Shown piece after piece: positions 1 through 10,391 of a stretch of DNA of 64,000 nucleotides (the stretch's first letter is position 1; every line of letters begins with the position of its first letter). This stretch comes from Deltaproteobacteria bacterium (GTDB lineage: Bacteria; Desulfobacterota_D; UBA1144; Nemesobacterales; UBA2774): assembly GCA_040223695.1 (NCBI GenBank), contig JAVKFU010000015.1:480534-544533 (forward strand), given 5' to 3'. The translations under genes were made by a program, and so were the position numbers. A model generated the notes under the pieces. That model was not told the origin of the DNA and searched no databases. It saw only the letters and a list, made by a program, of their open reading frames with translations.

Positions 1-570
1 TTCTCCCTTATGCTCGGTATGATATTCCTGGGTGAGAGGCTCAACAGGGGGGAGAGCGTCGGTATCGTGATAACTGTAGCCGGGGGGGTAGTGGTGGCTT
101 ATCAGAGCGACATATCTCTTCTGATCGGCACATTCATGGCGTTAGGCGCGGCTTTTTTCTATTCGACGTTGGCTTTCGCCGTAAAGAAAGTCGCGCAAAA
201 CCTTAATATGCTTACCGTGGCTACGCTCAGGGCGCTCGGAGTATCACTTGTCCTGATTATATATCTAATAGTGACAGGAACACTCGAGATGCCCGAGCCT
301 GTAGACTTAATCTACATGGCCTTCGGTGGGATAACGGGGGCTTTTATAGCAAAGGGGTGCCAGTTTCAGGCGATCAAGCTCATTGACGTCTCGAGGACTA
401 CCGCCGTAATGCCCATGGAGTCCCTGTTCGTCGTGCTGCTGTCCTATTTCATATTCGACGAGATACCGTCTGTCTTAAGGCTCCTAGGCGGGGCGGCGAT
501 AATCACCGGCGTGATATTCCTGGTTATATACAGGGATGTTAAGCCGATTGACCTCGGCGAGGGAGAGTGA
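1..570 (+). CDS. DMT/EamA-family transporter, C-terminal part
   Basis: The reading frame is open to the left edge of the window, so the 5' part of the gene lies outside it. The visible part begins inside the 'FLGER' segment that ends the first half of EamA (drug/metabolite transporter) proteins and continues through a second set of about five membrane helices, with a second family-typical 'FDEIPS' segment near the end. EamA proteins are inner-membrane exporters of small metabolites or amino acids; the substrate cannot be told from sequence. It ends at 570 and converges on the LysE-family gene that follows. Confidence 0.8.
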   Translation, partial: FSLMLGMIFLGERLNRGESVGIVITVAGGVVVAYQSDISLLIGTFMALGAAFFYSTLAFAVKKVAQNLNMLTVATLRALGVSLVLIIYLIVTGTLEMPEPVDLIYMAFGGITGAFIAKGCQFQAIKLIDVSRTTAVMPMESLFVVLLSYFIFDEIPSVLRLLGGAAIITGVIFLVIYRDVKPIDLGEGE

Positions 571-624
571 GGCAGTGTGTTCAGGGATTTAATTCAGGGA
601 AATCGAGCGACTACAGACAGGGTC

Positions 625-1254
625 CTATGCCGCCTGAATGCCCAGAATACTTAAGAACGCATACACCCCGCAGGCAAGTATGAAGATTCCGGTTATCTTG
701 TTTACATAGGAAAGACCCCTCTCGCCTATCCTTCCTCTCAGGTTCGCAACCACCCAGCATAGCGCGGTCCATAGAAAAAGACACCCGGCGAAAATACCCA
801 GTACAAGTATTGAGGCAGCTCTGTAATAGTCACCCTGCTTTGTGACGCCCAGTATGGCGAAGAGAGCGAGTATCGAGAGTATGACTATCGGGTTTGAGAG
901 CGTAAGCAGGAATGCGGAGCCGAATGTGCCGAAATGATTTACGTCGCTGTCAGGCTCCGAATAGGAAGGCGGCCTCGAGGAGTACACACGCACGCCGAAG
1001 ACGAGGAGAATTATGCCGCCTATAACCCGCACCCAGACTTCGTTTTCGGCAATCAGTCCCGATATGAATGTGAGGCCGAACGCGGCTATTACCGCATAAA
1101 CGGCGTCCCCTACTGATGCTCCTACCCCGGATACCATGCCCGAGAACCTGCCGTTATTTATCGTGCGCTGGACTATAAGCGCGCCTACCGGTCCTACCGG
1201 GGCGGTGATTACTATTCCTACTACGAATCCTTTAATGAAATAAGTTAAATCCAT
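625..1254 (-). CDS. LysE/RhtB-family exporter
   Basis: This is a polytopic inner-membrane protein of about 209 residues with six hydrophobic segments. Near the N-terminus it has the LysE-family pattern 'APVGPVGALIVQRTI' followed by a Gly-rich second helix. Family members export amino acids or related metabolites with proton exchange. The ATG at 1254 (MDLTYF) is preferred because the frame otherwise extends only through a TTG at 1275 that adds seven polar residues before the first helix. The substrate is unknown, and nothing in the neighbourhood suggests one. Confidence 0.75.
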   Translation of the reverse strand: MDLTYFIKGFVVGIVITAPVGPVGALIVQRTINNGRFSGMVSGVGASVGDAVYAVIAAFGLTFISGLIAENEVWVRVIGGIILLVFGVRVYSSRPPSYSEPDSDVNHFGTFGSAFLLTLSNPIVILSILALFAILGVTKQGDYYRAASILVLGIFAGCLFLWTALCWVVANLRGRIGERGLSYVNKITGIFILACGVYAFLSILGIQAA

Positions 1255-1369
1255 TCTTGAAAGCTCAGACAACAATATACCAGAATAGGAATCGGTTTAC
1301 GTAATTTACAAAAATTAACACTTTCTTTATAAATTCCGATAACTCAACCGGGAAATGCTTTTTAATTGT

Positions 1370-2392
<1,023 letters not shown>

Positions 2393-2487
2393 TTATACGT
2401 TTTCAGTATGACTACAAAAGTTTAAGCCTATTTGAGCAATCGGCATATGGGCGCATACTTGTTTAAGGTTTTAAAAGACTTATTGCT

Positions 2488-4248
2488 TCAGTTCCCGGAT
2501 ACGATCTCGGCAACGAACTCCGGAGGGAATTTCTCTCCCCAGTTTTTTACGACTTCGTTAGTCGCGTAGTCCTTTATTTCCGATTCTGTTTTCAGCTTAA
2601 GGCAATTTTTTGTTATCTCCCTCGATTCCTTTTCGGTAATCGTGTTGAGGAGCTTTTTCACTTTGGGTATGGAATGGGTGTTCATGCTGAGCTCATCCAC
2701 GCCCATTCCGACAAGCAGCGGCACACAGGAGAGCTGGCTCGCCATCTCGCCGCATACGCTTACGGGAATGCCTTTCTCATGCGCGGATTCGACGATGCCC
2801 CTTATAAGACGCAGGATCGCAGGATGAAACGGTGTGTAGAGGTAGGAAACATGATCGTTTATTCTGTCCACGGCCAGAGTATATTGAATGAGATCGTTTG
2901 TTCCTATACTTAAAAAATCCACCTCTTCGGCGATATCGGAGGTCAATATAGCGGCTGAAGGCGTCTCAATCATAACGCCTATTTCCCACGAGCCGTCCGT
3001 ACCGGTCTCCCGGGCAATCTCGGATATAATCCTTTTTGAATCTCTGATTTCTCCGAGCGTGGAAACCATAGGAATTAATATCCTTACCTTGCCGCCGCGG
3101 GATGCCCCGAGGATTGCTCTTATCTGTGTGCGGAACGTACCCTCGTCCTGAAGTGAGTATCTTATCCCCCTCAAGCCGAGAGCGGGGTTTAAGCGGTTCG
3201 TGGGCTCCATACCGGCGGGGAATTTGTCGCCGCCTATATCAAGGGTTCTTATCGTTACCAGGGGTGAATTAAGAGCCGACATCACTTTTCTATAACTTTC
3301 CAGCTGCTCTTCTTCGTTCGGGAAATAAACGGATTTCGTGAAAAGGAATTCCGTACGGTACATCCCTATCCCCTCAGCCCCGTAGCACACAGCGTGATTG
3401 AGCTCTTCTATTATTTCTATATTCGCGTTTACTTTTATTTCCTTCCCGTCAAGGGTCCTGCCCGGGAGCTTCGCATAATCCAGAAGCTTCTTCTCAAGCG
3501 CGATGTAGTCGCTCCTCCTGCTCCTGAACCCCTCCCTCTCCCCCTCGTCGGGAGTGAGAATTACAGCGCCTTTGTATCCGTCTATGAAAATTGTGTCTCC
3601 CGGGGACGCCCTGAGAGTTATATCCTCAAGTCCCATCACCGTGGGGATACCGAGCGATCTGGCGACGATCGCGCTGTGGGAAGTGGGGGCCCCGATATCG
3701 GTCGCAATACCGGTTATATGGTGCTTGGCGTAACCCACGACATCTACGGCGGAGATGTCATGAGCGACGAGAACGGAATCGTGCGCCAGCTCGGGCAACT
3801 CATCACTTACCCCGTGAAGGTTCCGTAGAATCCTCTCGCCCATGTAGTAAATATCCGCAAGTCTCTCTTTCATATATACGTCTTCAACGTTTTTAAATGC
3901 TTCGCTCTTCTTCGACAGCACGGAGTTCACCGCCCACTCTGCGTTCACCAGCTCGGCCTCGATGAACCTCATCACCTCGTCCGAGAACAGCTCGTCCTCG
4001 AGCATCATAATGTTGATATTCAGTATTTGCAGGTGCTCACCCGTGTCGGACGACTCGAGTCTTTCCCTGATGGAAACAAGCTGTTCCTTGGATTGTCCGA
4101 CAGCGGTGAGAAACCTCTCTTTCTCCGACTCTATATGCTCCGCGTCTATCGTCGTCCGCTCCACGATCATCCTGGAACGGTCGAGAAGCACCACCTTGCC
4201 AAGAGCTATCCCGGTCGATATCGGAATTCCTTTTCTTTCGACCCTCAT
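2488..4248 (-). CDS. ptsI: Phosphoenolpyruvate-protein phosphotransferase (PTS enzyme I)
   Basis: This cytoplasmic enzyme of 586 residues, full length for EI, transfers phosphate from PEP to HPr. The phosphohistidine is H191 in 'GAPTSHSAIVARSLGIP'. The C-terminal PEP-binding barrel shows 'GIGMYRTEFLF', 'RTLDIGGDK', 'GTNDLIQYTLA' and the catalytic Cys in 'VCGEMAS'. It overlaps ptsH by 4 bp (ATGA), so the two are translationally coupled. No sugar permease (EII) or IIA is near, so a regulatory rather than transport PTS is possible, but components may lie outside the window. Confidence 0.95.
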   Translation of the reverse strand: MRVERKGIPISTGIALGKVVLLDRSRMIVERTTIDAEHIESEKERFLTAVGQSKEQLVSIRERLESSDTGEHLQILNINIMMLEDELFSDEVMRFIEAELVNAEWAVNSVLSKKSEAFKNVEDVYMKERLADIYYMGERILRNLHGVSDELPELAHDSVLVAHDISAVDVVGYAKHHITGIATDIGAPTSHSAIVARSLGIPTVMGLEDITLRASPGDTIFIDGYKGAVILTPDEGEREGFRSRRSDYIALEKKLLDYAKLPGRTLDGKEIKVNANIEIIEELNHAVCYGAEGIGMYRTEFLFTKSVYFPNEEEQLESYRKVMSALNSPLVTIRTLDIGGDKFPAGMEPTNRLNPALGLRGIRYSLQDEGTFRTQIRAILGASRGGKVRILIPMVSTLGEIRDSKRIISEIARETGTDGSWEIGVMIETPSAAILTSDIAEEVDFLSIGTNDLIQYTLAVDRINDHVSYLYTPFHPAILRLIRGIVESAHEKGIPVSVCGEMASQLSCVPLLVGMGVDELSMNTHSIPKVKKLLNTITEKESREITKNCLKLKTESEIKDYATNEVVKNWGEKFPPEFVAEIVSGN

Positions 4249-4526
4249 ACGCCTTCTCCGAAACCGCTTTCGATGAGATCCTCGATTTCCTTCATGGCTG
4301 CAGCCGCGTCATCCCCCCTGGTGACAACCCTTACTTCGCTTCCCTTCGTAGCAGCCAGCGACAGCACCCCAAGTATGCTTTTACCGTCGACTTCGTATCC
4401 GTCTTTGCTCAGCTTTACGTCGGAGCTGAATTTGCCCGACAGCCTGACGAAAACGGCCGCCGCACGGGCATGCAGACCCAGTTTGTTCTTAACTGTAAAT
4501 TCTTTGACAACCTCTATTTCGGACAC
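4245..4526 (-). CDS. ptsH: HPr phosphocarrier protein
   Basis: This small soluble protein of 93 residues is the phosphate acceptor of enzyme I. The active site H19 lies in 'GLHARAA', and S49 in 'GKSILGVL' matches the regulatory serine of HPr proteins that are substrates of HPr kinase; no HPr kinase gene is in the window. The gene starts with GTG, with a GAGG Shine-Dalgarno about 9 nt upstream, and overlaps ptsI by 4 bp. About 120 bp separate it from the next gene upstream, leaving room for a promoter. Confidence 0.95.
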   Translation of the reverse strand: MSEIEVVKEFTVKNKLGLHARAAAVFVRLSGKFSSDVKLSKDGYEVDGKSILGVLSLAATKGSEVRVVTRGDDAAAAMKEIEDLIESGFGEGV

Positions 4527-4644
4527 AGAGCAGCAACCTCGGGCGATGTGTGAAATATACAGTCTTTTCCCGGATCAGTATGAGCGCGATTTGTCATTAG
4601 ATTTTAATTATAGTTTTCTGACGCGTGAATTTCAAATTAACGTT

Positions 4645-5412
4645 TTATGTGGATGGCTTGAATAATCTGCCGTCAACGTTTTTATTCAGTTCAACGTCGG
4701 GCTCGTACACAATATTTATGGATAGTTCGCCTGTCTTGAAATCTATCTCTTTCGGAAAGTAATGGCCGTCCACGAGCTCCCCGAAGTAATCATATCTTAT
4801 CATGGCCCTTTTTCCGTTTGCCAGTGAGAAATCCGCTTTTTCGACGCGGTAATTCTCAGGATTGACCCATATGTGGTTCTCCGACCCGGTGCCCGCGTCT
4901 TTGTACGTAAGCTTTATATGACCGGAATCGGCGGTAAGCACAGGACTGACCGGAGAGTCGTAAATTTTGTAGGGAAGACGTCCCATCACCAGGTTTACGA
5001 GGCTATCGGCAGTTATCCTGAGGTCGAGTCCGGGGTAGACATATGAGAGATCGAACTCCTCGCGGGAATCGTAAACATCCCTTTCCGATGATGAAATAAT
5101 ATAAATATTTTCACCGTCGGATGAAATAAAACCGACAGTGCTTCCGAAGGGATTGAGGGCTTCAAGCCTCAGCAGATTAGGCTCTCTGGCAACAGTAACC
5201 TGAGTGTAGGAGACTTTTTCGAGCGGGGTTTTTATCCTTACCCTGGCAAGCCCTTTGACCGACCTGATAACGCCCTGGAAAAGCTCCACCCTTTTAACGA
5301 TATCGGCGGCGGAAGCTCTTTGTGTATCGGCATCCGGAACCCTCGGCGCGCAGGACGCGACCAGGATAAAAAAGGACATTATGAAGAAAATTTTATTCAT
5401 AGGATTTTTCAC
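4645..5412 (-). CDS. LolB-like (DUF4292-type) envelope lipoprotein
   Basis: A signal peptide ends in the lipobox 'LVASC' (C21), so this should be a lipoprotein of 255 residues. The mature part is beta-rich, with segments like 'VKGLARVRIKTP', 'LLRLEALNPFG' and 'KEIDFKTGELSINIVY' that match the half-barrel of LolA/LolB-like and DUF4292 proteins, which bind lipids or lipoproteins in the periplasm. It is the last gene of an operon with the TPR lipoprotein (2 bp gap) and the transglutaminase-like protein. A role in envelope biogenesis or export is an inference from this context. Confidence 0.65.
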   Translation of the reverse strand: MKNPMNKIFFIMSFFILVASCAPRVPDADTQRASAADIVKRVELFQGVIRSVKGLARVRIKTPLEKVSYTQVTVAREPNLLRLEALNPFGSTVGFISSDGENIYIISSSERDVYDSREEFDLSYVYPGLDLRITADSLVNLVMGRLPYKIYDSPVSPVLTADSGHIKLTYKDAGTGSENHIWVNPENYRVEKADFSLANGKRAMIRYDYFGELVDGHYFPKEIDFKTGELSINIVYEPDVELNKNVDGRLFKPST

Positions 5413-5414
5413 TG

Positions 5415-7199
5415 CTAGCTTTCGACGTTTGGATTTTGTGTTATACGATTTATTTTTTCCTGCAGTCTTTCTTTGATTTCATTTTCTTCCTTGCTGCCGG
5501 TTCCGTCACTGGCAAGCATTTTTAAACCCTCTCTGTAATATCCAAGAGCGGCGGAGTTATCACCCAGATCGCTGTACACGTCACCCAGGTGCTCGAAAAT
5601 CGCGGGGTCGCTGGACTCAAGCTCAAGAGCCTCCTTCAGCGCATCTATCGCTTCCCCGTATCTGCCCTGCTTGTAATAGACCCATCCCAGACTGTCCAGT
5701 ATATACCCTTTATTGGGTGAAATACTGAGGGCTTTCTTGACGAGCGCTTCAGCTTCATCGAGATTTTCCCCCTTTTCCGCATATGAATATCCCACAAAAT
5801 TGAGGGCGTCGGCGTGATCGGGGTTTATCTCTATCAGCTTTTTCATCGTGGCGATCGACTTATCTTCCCGATCTACCAGATAATATGTGACGCCGAGGGA
5901 ATAATATATAGTTTCGCTGACCTTGTTTGTATCCAGGAAGTTCTCATAAAGCCTGACGGCATCTTCATCCCTGCCCATTTTCCTGTAAACGCTGCCCAGA
6001 TAATTCACTATTACTTCGTTATTCGGCTCCCTGGCGTATACCTCCTCCATCATTCTGAGCGATTCTTCCAGGAAACCCTGTTTCTCGAATATAAAGGCCT
6101 TTTGTACCAGACTCTCATCATAGAATTCCGAATACGCAGGTACGGAGTTCAGGATTTCTAGCGCCGATTCGTATCTCCCCGTCTCTATATAACCGAGGGC
6201 CAGATAGTATTTTGCCCTTTCGTCCTCGGGATTCCCCATGAGTATGAGCTGAAACTCTTCGATAGCTTTGTCGTACTCCCTGTTCTCGATATAAAGGAGC
6301 CCCAGCCTGAGCTTGAGGTCAGGGTTTTGAAAGTCCAGCGTTTCCGCCTTCTCGAATTGCTCTCTCGCGTCTTCCATGCGGTTTACCCTGAAAAGGAAAT
6401 TACCGTAACGGACGTAAGACTCGAGGCTGTTCGGATAAAGCACTATGACATCCTTGTAAATTTTCTCCGACTCTTTAAATCTGCCCTGCTGCTCATACAC
6501 AATAGCAAGCTCGACAAGGGCAAGGCCGAAGCTGGGATTTATGTTAAGCGCCTCCTTGTAACTCTCCTCCGCCAGGGCATAATCCCCTTTTTCGTAATAA
6601 AGTTTTCCCAGAAAAAAATATCCCCTTTCGTTATCCGGGTAGAGCTGGGTGATCTTTTTGAATTTCTTTTCGGCGTTCTCGTAATCCCCGGCCTCTGTAT
6701 CCATTATCGCGAGGAAAAGCAGGCTTTCGGCGTCATCGGGATTGAGGTCTACGGCGCGTTCGAGAATTCCGACGGATTTCTCCCTTTCTTTCGGATTTGA
6801 GGAGGAGGCATAGACTTTGCCGAGAAGTGTATATGAAGAGGCAAAACCGGGGTCTCGCTCTATGGATTCTTCAAGCTTCGTGAGGGCTTCATTCATCCTT
6901 CCGGCCGAGATATAAAGGAGAGCCAGGTTGTATTTCAAATAGGCGGAATCCGGGTCAAGCTGCTCGGCAATTTCAAGCTCCTTTAGCGATTCAGTGAACC
7001 TGTTATCGAGAAATAGCATCCTTGAGGCCGCAAAATGGTAATAGGCCTCGTCCTTCGGTTTCAACGAGGATTCGATCGGAGAGTCGGCATCCGCCACTGC
7101 GTTTGCTTTCACATTTTTCTGCGAGCAGGAAAGAAAAGCCGGCGCAAAAAGGATTAAAGCCGCTACAATGCCGGTTGTTAAATAACTTTTTTGATTCAT
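5415..7199 (-). CDS. TPR-repeat lipoprotein
   Basis: From the ATG at 7199 the protein has 594 residues and a lipoprotein signal peptide with lipobox 'AFLSC'; a TTG at 7214 would add five residues. Nearly the whole mature chain consists of tetratricopeptide repeats, about a dozen, with the usual Gly-x-x-Tyr and Ala-x-x-x-Tyr/Phe spacing (for example 'AKYYLALGYIETGRYESAL'). TPR lipoproteins act as scaffolds in envelope complexes. The start is one base from the stop of the transglutaminase gene and the end is 2 bp from the LolB-like gene, so the three are cotranscribed. The partner is unknown. Confidence 0.8.
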   Translation of the reverse strand: MNQKSYLTTGIVAALILFAPAFLSCSQKNVKANAVADADSPIESSLKPKDEAYYHFAASRMLFLDNRFTESLKELEIAEQLDPDSAYLKYNLALLYISAGRMNEALTKLEESIERDPGFASSYTLLGKVYASSSNPKEREKSVGILERAVDLNPDDAESLLFLAIMDTEAGDYENAEKKFKKITQLYPDNERGYFFLGKLYYEKGDYALAEESYKEALNINPSFGLALVELAIVYEQQGRFKESEKIYKDVIVLYPNSLESYVRYGNFLFRVNRMEDAREQFEKAETLDFQNPDLKLRLGLLYIENREYDKAIEEFQLILMGNPEDERAKYYLALGYIETGRYESALEILNSVPAYSEFYDESLVQKAFIFEKQGFLEESLRMMEEVYAREPNNEVIVNYLGSVYRKMGRDEDAVRLYENFLDTNKVSETIYYSLGVTYYLVDREDKSIATMKKLIEINPDHADALNFVGYSYAEKGENLDEAEALVKKALSISPNKGYILDSLGWVYYKQGRYGEAIDALKEALELESSDPAIFEHLGDVYSDLGDNSAALGYYREGLKMLASDGTGSKEENEIKERLQEKINRITQNPNVES

Positions 7200-7200
7200 G

Positions 7201-8631
7201 TTAAGAGGCTTCAAGAATTCTAAGATTTATTTTACCGACTACTTTCATGATGCGGGAGCTTTTTTCTAAATCTCCTTCTATGAATTTTATGTGTGTCGCG
7301 TCCGCCGGTAGCTGACCGAAGGTAGGATCAGCCGCAACCCATTCACCCACGAAAACCTCATTCCAGGCATGATAGTAAAATCTGCCGTCGATGTATAGTG
7401 TACCTGAGACGGTTTTGGTTGGAATGCCCGAAGCGCGCGCAAGCGCGGCGAACAGGGCGGAATGTTCGTTACAGTCCCCCTCCCCCGTCCGAAGCACATC
7501 CAAAGCGCTCGGAATAGTAGCGGAACCCTTTTTTTTCAAGTTGGCATACACCCAGTCGTTAATCTTTGATGCAGCCCTGAGTGAATCCGTTTCACCGTCA
7601 AGAATTTCTCTCGATTTTGATATTATTTTCATGTGCGTGCTCTGAACAAGTTCATCCGCCTTCAGATATTTCCGGAATTTATCGCCTCCGTAGGGAAGCT
7701 TGTAGGTGTTTATCCCAGAAGGCTCGCCCGACTTTATCTCTACCGTCCTTCCGTCCCACGACTGCCTGTAGCCGTCGCTGAAATCAAAACCGCCGTCCGA
7801 ACCGACGCCCTCAATCCTCACCTTCATATAACTCAGGTCTCTCGCATTCCCGAGCCTTGTATCAGAGGGAATAGAAGTGGTAGCGGCGACGTCCCATTCG
7901 GAGAGTTCCGTTTCCATAATATTGGATTTTGTATCTTTATACGCCGTCATTGACGGGGGGAAAATTTGTTTAATCGCCTCCCCCTTATCGGTAATCCAGG
8001 TCGTGAACTCGATATCCGGCAGGGCGGTTACGACCTTGACGGTCTCAAAGCTGCCGAGAAACGGTACATCTACCATTTCAGCGCCAGCTATGCTATTTAC
8101 CGCATTCATGCTCTTTTGGCCGGAACCCGTAATTATCAACGCAGGATCGAAAATGAGCGCGTTATACGACTGCCCCGGCTCGGACTTCTGCCCGGCAAGC
8201 CACTTGGGAAGCATAGAAGGCGGAATCAGGGGTACCGAAGCCGGAAAATCAAGCTCTCTTTCTTCCGAGACGCTTTTAATTTTTATCTGAAGTTCGCCTC
8301 CCCGCCTCACGCCCTCGGCGCGGGTTACGCCTGAGGGGGATTTGAATTCGTATTCGAATTCTTCGATCCGGTAGCCGTCGAGCACATACTCTGCTCTGGT
8401 ATCGATCTCCTGCGCCGAATCGAGCAGCCTTACCCTGAGCCTCATGATTTCCGTAACTTCAGTAAGCCCGTCAACCTCTTTTTGCGAGCTGTAGGAATAG
8501 CCGATCCTCTTGCCGCTCGAATAAACGGCCATCCAGCTTTCTTCGGCTCCCGTATTTTTACCGAAGGAGACTGAAAGGAGGGGCGACAATAGGAGGACGG
8601 CCAGAATACAGGCCTTTAAATAATTAGTCAT
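7201..8631 (-). CDS. Exported transglutaminase-like protein
   Basis: The protein of about 476 residues from the ATG at 8631 begins with a signal peptide ('ILAVLLLSPLLSVSFG'); a TTG at 8667 gives a longer N-terminus that would displace the signal. The C-terminal third is a transglutaminase core with the Cys-His-Asp triad: Cys in 'GEGDCNEHS', His in 'YYHAWNEVF' and Asp in 'VAADPTFGQ'. The first 300 residues are beta-rich and unassigned. Bacterial members are usually proteases or crosslinking enzymes acting outside the cytoplasm. It heads an envelope operon with the TPR and LolB-like lipoproteins and is divergent from mqnC. Confidence 0.75.
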   Translation of the reverse strand: MTNYLKACILAVLLLSPLLSVSFGKNTGAEESWMAVYSSGKRIGYSYSSQKEVDGLTEVTEIMRLRVRLLDSAQEIDTRAEYVLDGYRIEEFEYEFKSPSGVTRAEGVRRGGELQIKIKSVSEERELDFPASVPLIPPSMLPKWLAGQKSEPGQSYNALIFDPALIITGSGQKSMNAVNSIAGAEMVDVPFLGSFETVKVVTALPDIEFTTWITDKGEAIKQIFPPSMTAYKDTKSNIMETELSEWDVAATTSIPSDTRLGNARDLSYMKVRIEGVGSDGGFDFSDGYRQSWDGRTVEIKSGEPSGINTYKLPYGGDKFRKYLKADELVQSTHMKIISKSREILDGETDSLRAASKINDWVYANLKKKGSATIPSALDVLRTGEGDCNEHSALFAALARASGIPTKTVSGTLYIDGRFYYHAWNEVFVGEWVAADPTFGQLPADATHIKFIEGDLEKSSRIMKVVGKINLRILEAS

Positions 8632-8800
8632 TATGCAGCTATAATTTACCCTCGTTTGGTAAGGCAAACAACGGATACTTCATACGCGACGTAATTAGAG
8701 AAAGCCCGGTGAGTTTCAATTATTCGTCAAACCATTTAGGTTTAACAGGGAGAAATTACAGATTGACAGTAAACTTCATTTTAGGTTCACTAAATATGGA

Positions 8801-9877
8801 ATGAATGTAAAAGATATATTCGGCAAGGTATTTGAAGGTGAAAGGATAAGCTCAGATGAAGGGCTTTTCCTTCTGAAAAATGCGGACACAATACAGATGG
8901 GCTCGCTTGCCGATTCGGTAAGGAGAAAGTTTCACCCGGAAGGACTGGTAACCTTCGTCGCCGATACAAACCCCAACTATACGAATGTGTGCGACACCGA
9001 GTGCCTCTTCTGCGCATTCTGGAGACCGCCGGGCGTTCAGGACGCCTACACACACAGTGTGGACAAGGTAATAGAGATGATGAGGACGTCGTACCACAAC
9101 GGCGCCACTACGGTTTTGCTTCAGGGCGGGCACAACCCTGAGCTTAAACTGGATTATTACCTCGACATTATAAGGAGAACTACGGAGGAAATACCGGATT
9201 TACACCTGCACGCTTTTTCGGCGCCCGAAATCAGCGCCATAGCGAAATACTCCGACCTTACGACCGAGGAAGTGCTGAAGCGGTTCTGGGACGCCGGGCT
9301 CAGGACAATCCCCGGGGGCGGGGCCGAGGTGCTTTCAAACCGGGTAAGAAAAAAAATAAGCCCGCTCAAGATAGACGCCGACCAGTGGATGAAGGTCACA
9401 AGAGAAGCCCATCTGATCGGGTTTAAAACGACCGCGACAATGATGTTCGGACACTTCGAGGAGGACGGGGACATTCTGGAGCACCTGGAGAGAATAAGAG
9501 CGCTTCAGGATGAAACGGGAAATTTTCTCGCCTTCATACCCTGGACCTTCAAGCCCAAAAACACCTTCCTTGAGAGGAAGCTCCCGAACGAAACAAGCGG
9601 CGACAGATACCTTAGAGTGCTCGCCCTGTCCCGAATTTACCTCGACAACTTCACGCACATACAGGGCTCCTGGTTTACTCAGGGGAACAAGGTCGGCTCT
9701 CTTTCGATGCACTACGGCGCAAGCGATCTCGGCGGAACCCTTTTCGACGAGAACGTTCTGAACTGCGCGGACAATAAATACAGATCAACCGTGGATGAGC
9801 TGATTCATATGATCAGGTCTGCGGGATTTGTCCCGGCGCAGCGGGATACATACTACCGCGTGTTGAACCGTTTCTGA
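8801..9877 (+). CDS. mqnC: Dehypoxanthine futalosine cyclase (radical SAM)
   Basis: This 358-residue radical SAM enzyme closes the ring of dehypoxanthine futalosine in the futalosine route to menaquinone. The cluster motif is C64-x3-C68-x2-C71 in 'CDTECLFCAF'. Family marks are 'ADTNPNYTNVC', 'IPGGGAEVLSNRVRK', 'TATMMFGH' and 'MHYGASDLGGT', the last favouring MqnC over MqnE. It is monocistronic here; other mqn genes are outside the window. A TTGACA at 8764-8769 lies about 30 bp before the start, with only a weak -10. Start codon context is poor, so the start could be one of the nearby in-frame codons. Confidence 0.88.
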   Translation: MNVKDIFGKVFEGERISSDEGLFLLKNADTIQMGSLADSVRRKFHPEGLVTFVADTNPNYTNVCDTECLFCAFWRPPGVQDAYTHSVDKVIEMMRTSYHNGATTVLLQGGHNPELKLDYYLDIIRRTTEEIPDLHLHAFSAPEISAIAKYSDLTTEEVLKRFWDAGLRTIPGGGAEVLSNRVRKKISPLKIDADQWMKVTREAHLIGFKTTATMMFGHFEEDGDILEHLERIRALQDETGNFLAFIPWTFKPKNTFLERKLPNETSGDRYLRVLALSRIYLDNFTHIQGSWFTQGNKVGSLSMHYGASDLGGTLFDENVLNCADNKYRSTVDELIHMIRSAGFVPAQRDTYYRVLNRF

Positions 9878-9909
9878 TCAGGTCAATTTAATCCGATATT
9901 TGAGTGATA

Positions 9910-10305
9910 TTAATTATGTCCTATGTCGGTCGGGGAAGCGGGATCTTCTATTTTAATTCTCCACGCGTTTCCGGTGAACTCCGCTATACAATCGAACGAA
10001 GAAAGATTCGCGAGCAGAAAATCGAAGAACTCGTATGCGGAGCTGGTATCAACGGGCCTCCCGGTATAGTGACCTACATCGGCTTCTTCGGGGTTCAGGC
10101 TCTCGCCGGGGGACAGCTCGAAATCCACCGATTCCTCTCCCGGGCTCCCTTCCGCCTTGCCCAGACTCTCTATCGAGATATTCCCCTGAGAGTCTTTTTT
10201 ACTCACATTGAATCCGAGCGCTCCGCCTCCTGCTTCGATTAAGCGCTCCGCGAGAAAAGCGTCGATCTCAGAGATATGGATTTCTTTGATAGCACCTTCT
10301 TTCAC
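9910..10305 (-). CDS. Hypothetical acidic protein
   Basis: A 131-residue reading frame starts at a GTG, with no clear ribosome binding site. The product is acidic and soluble, without signal peptide, membrane segment or recognisable motif. It lies tail to tail with mqnC. An overlapping plus-strand frame of 112 residues looks like its shadow, since the minus-strand product has more natural amino-acid composition. No function can be assigned. Confidence 0.45.
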   Translation of the reverse strand: MKEGAIKEIHISEIDAFLAERLIEAGGGALGFNVSKKDSQGNISIESLGKAEGSPGEESVDFELSPGESLNPEEADVGHYTGRPVDTSSAYEFFDFLLANLSSFDCIAEFTGNAWRIKIEDPASPTDIGHN

Positions 10306-10391
10306 TGTAAAAACATAATATCAGAACTGCGAGTTCAATCCATACTTAGTAATGAACCCTCAGCGCGACGCGAGAGACGACGGGGACGGGC

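Noticed and set aside
9904-10242. Plus-strand reading frame of 112 codons after mqnC
   Set aside because: It is largely contained in the minus-strand frame 9910-10305, has no ribosome site and a less natural composition.
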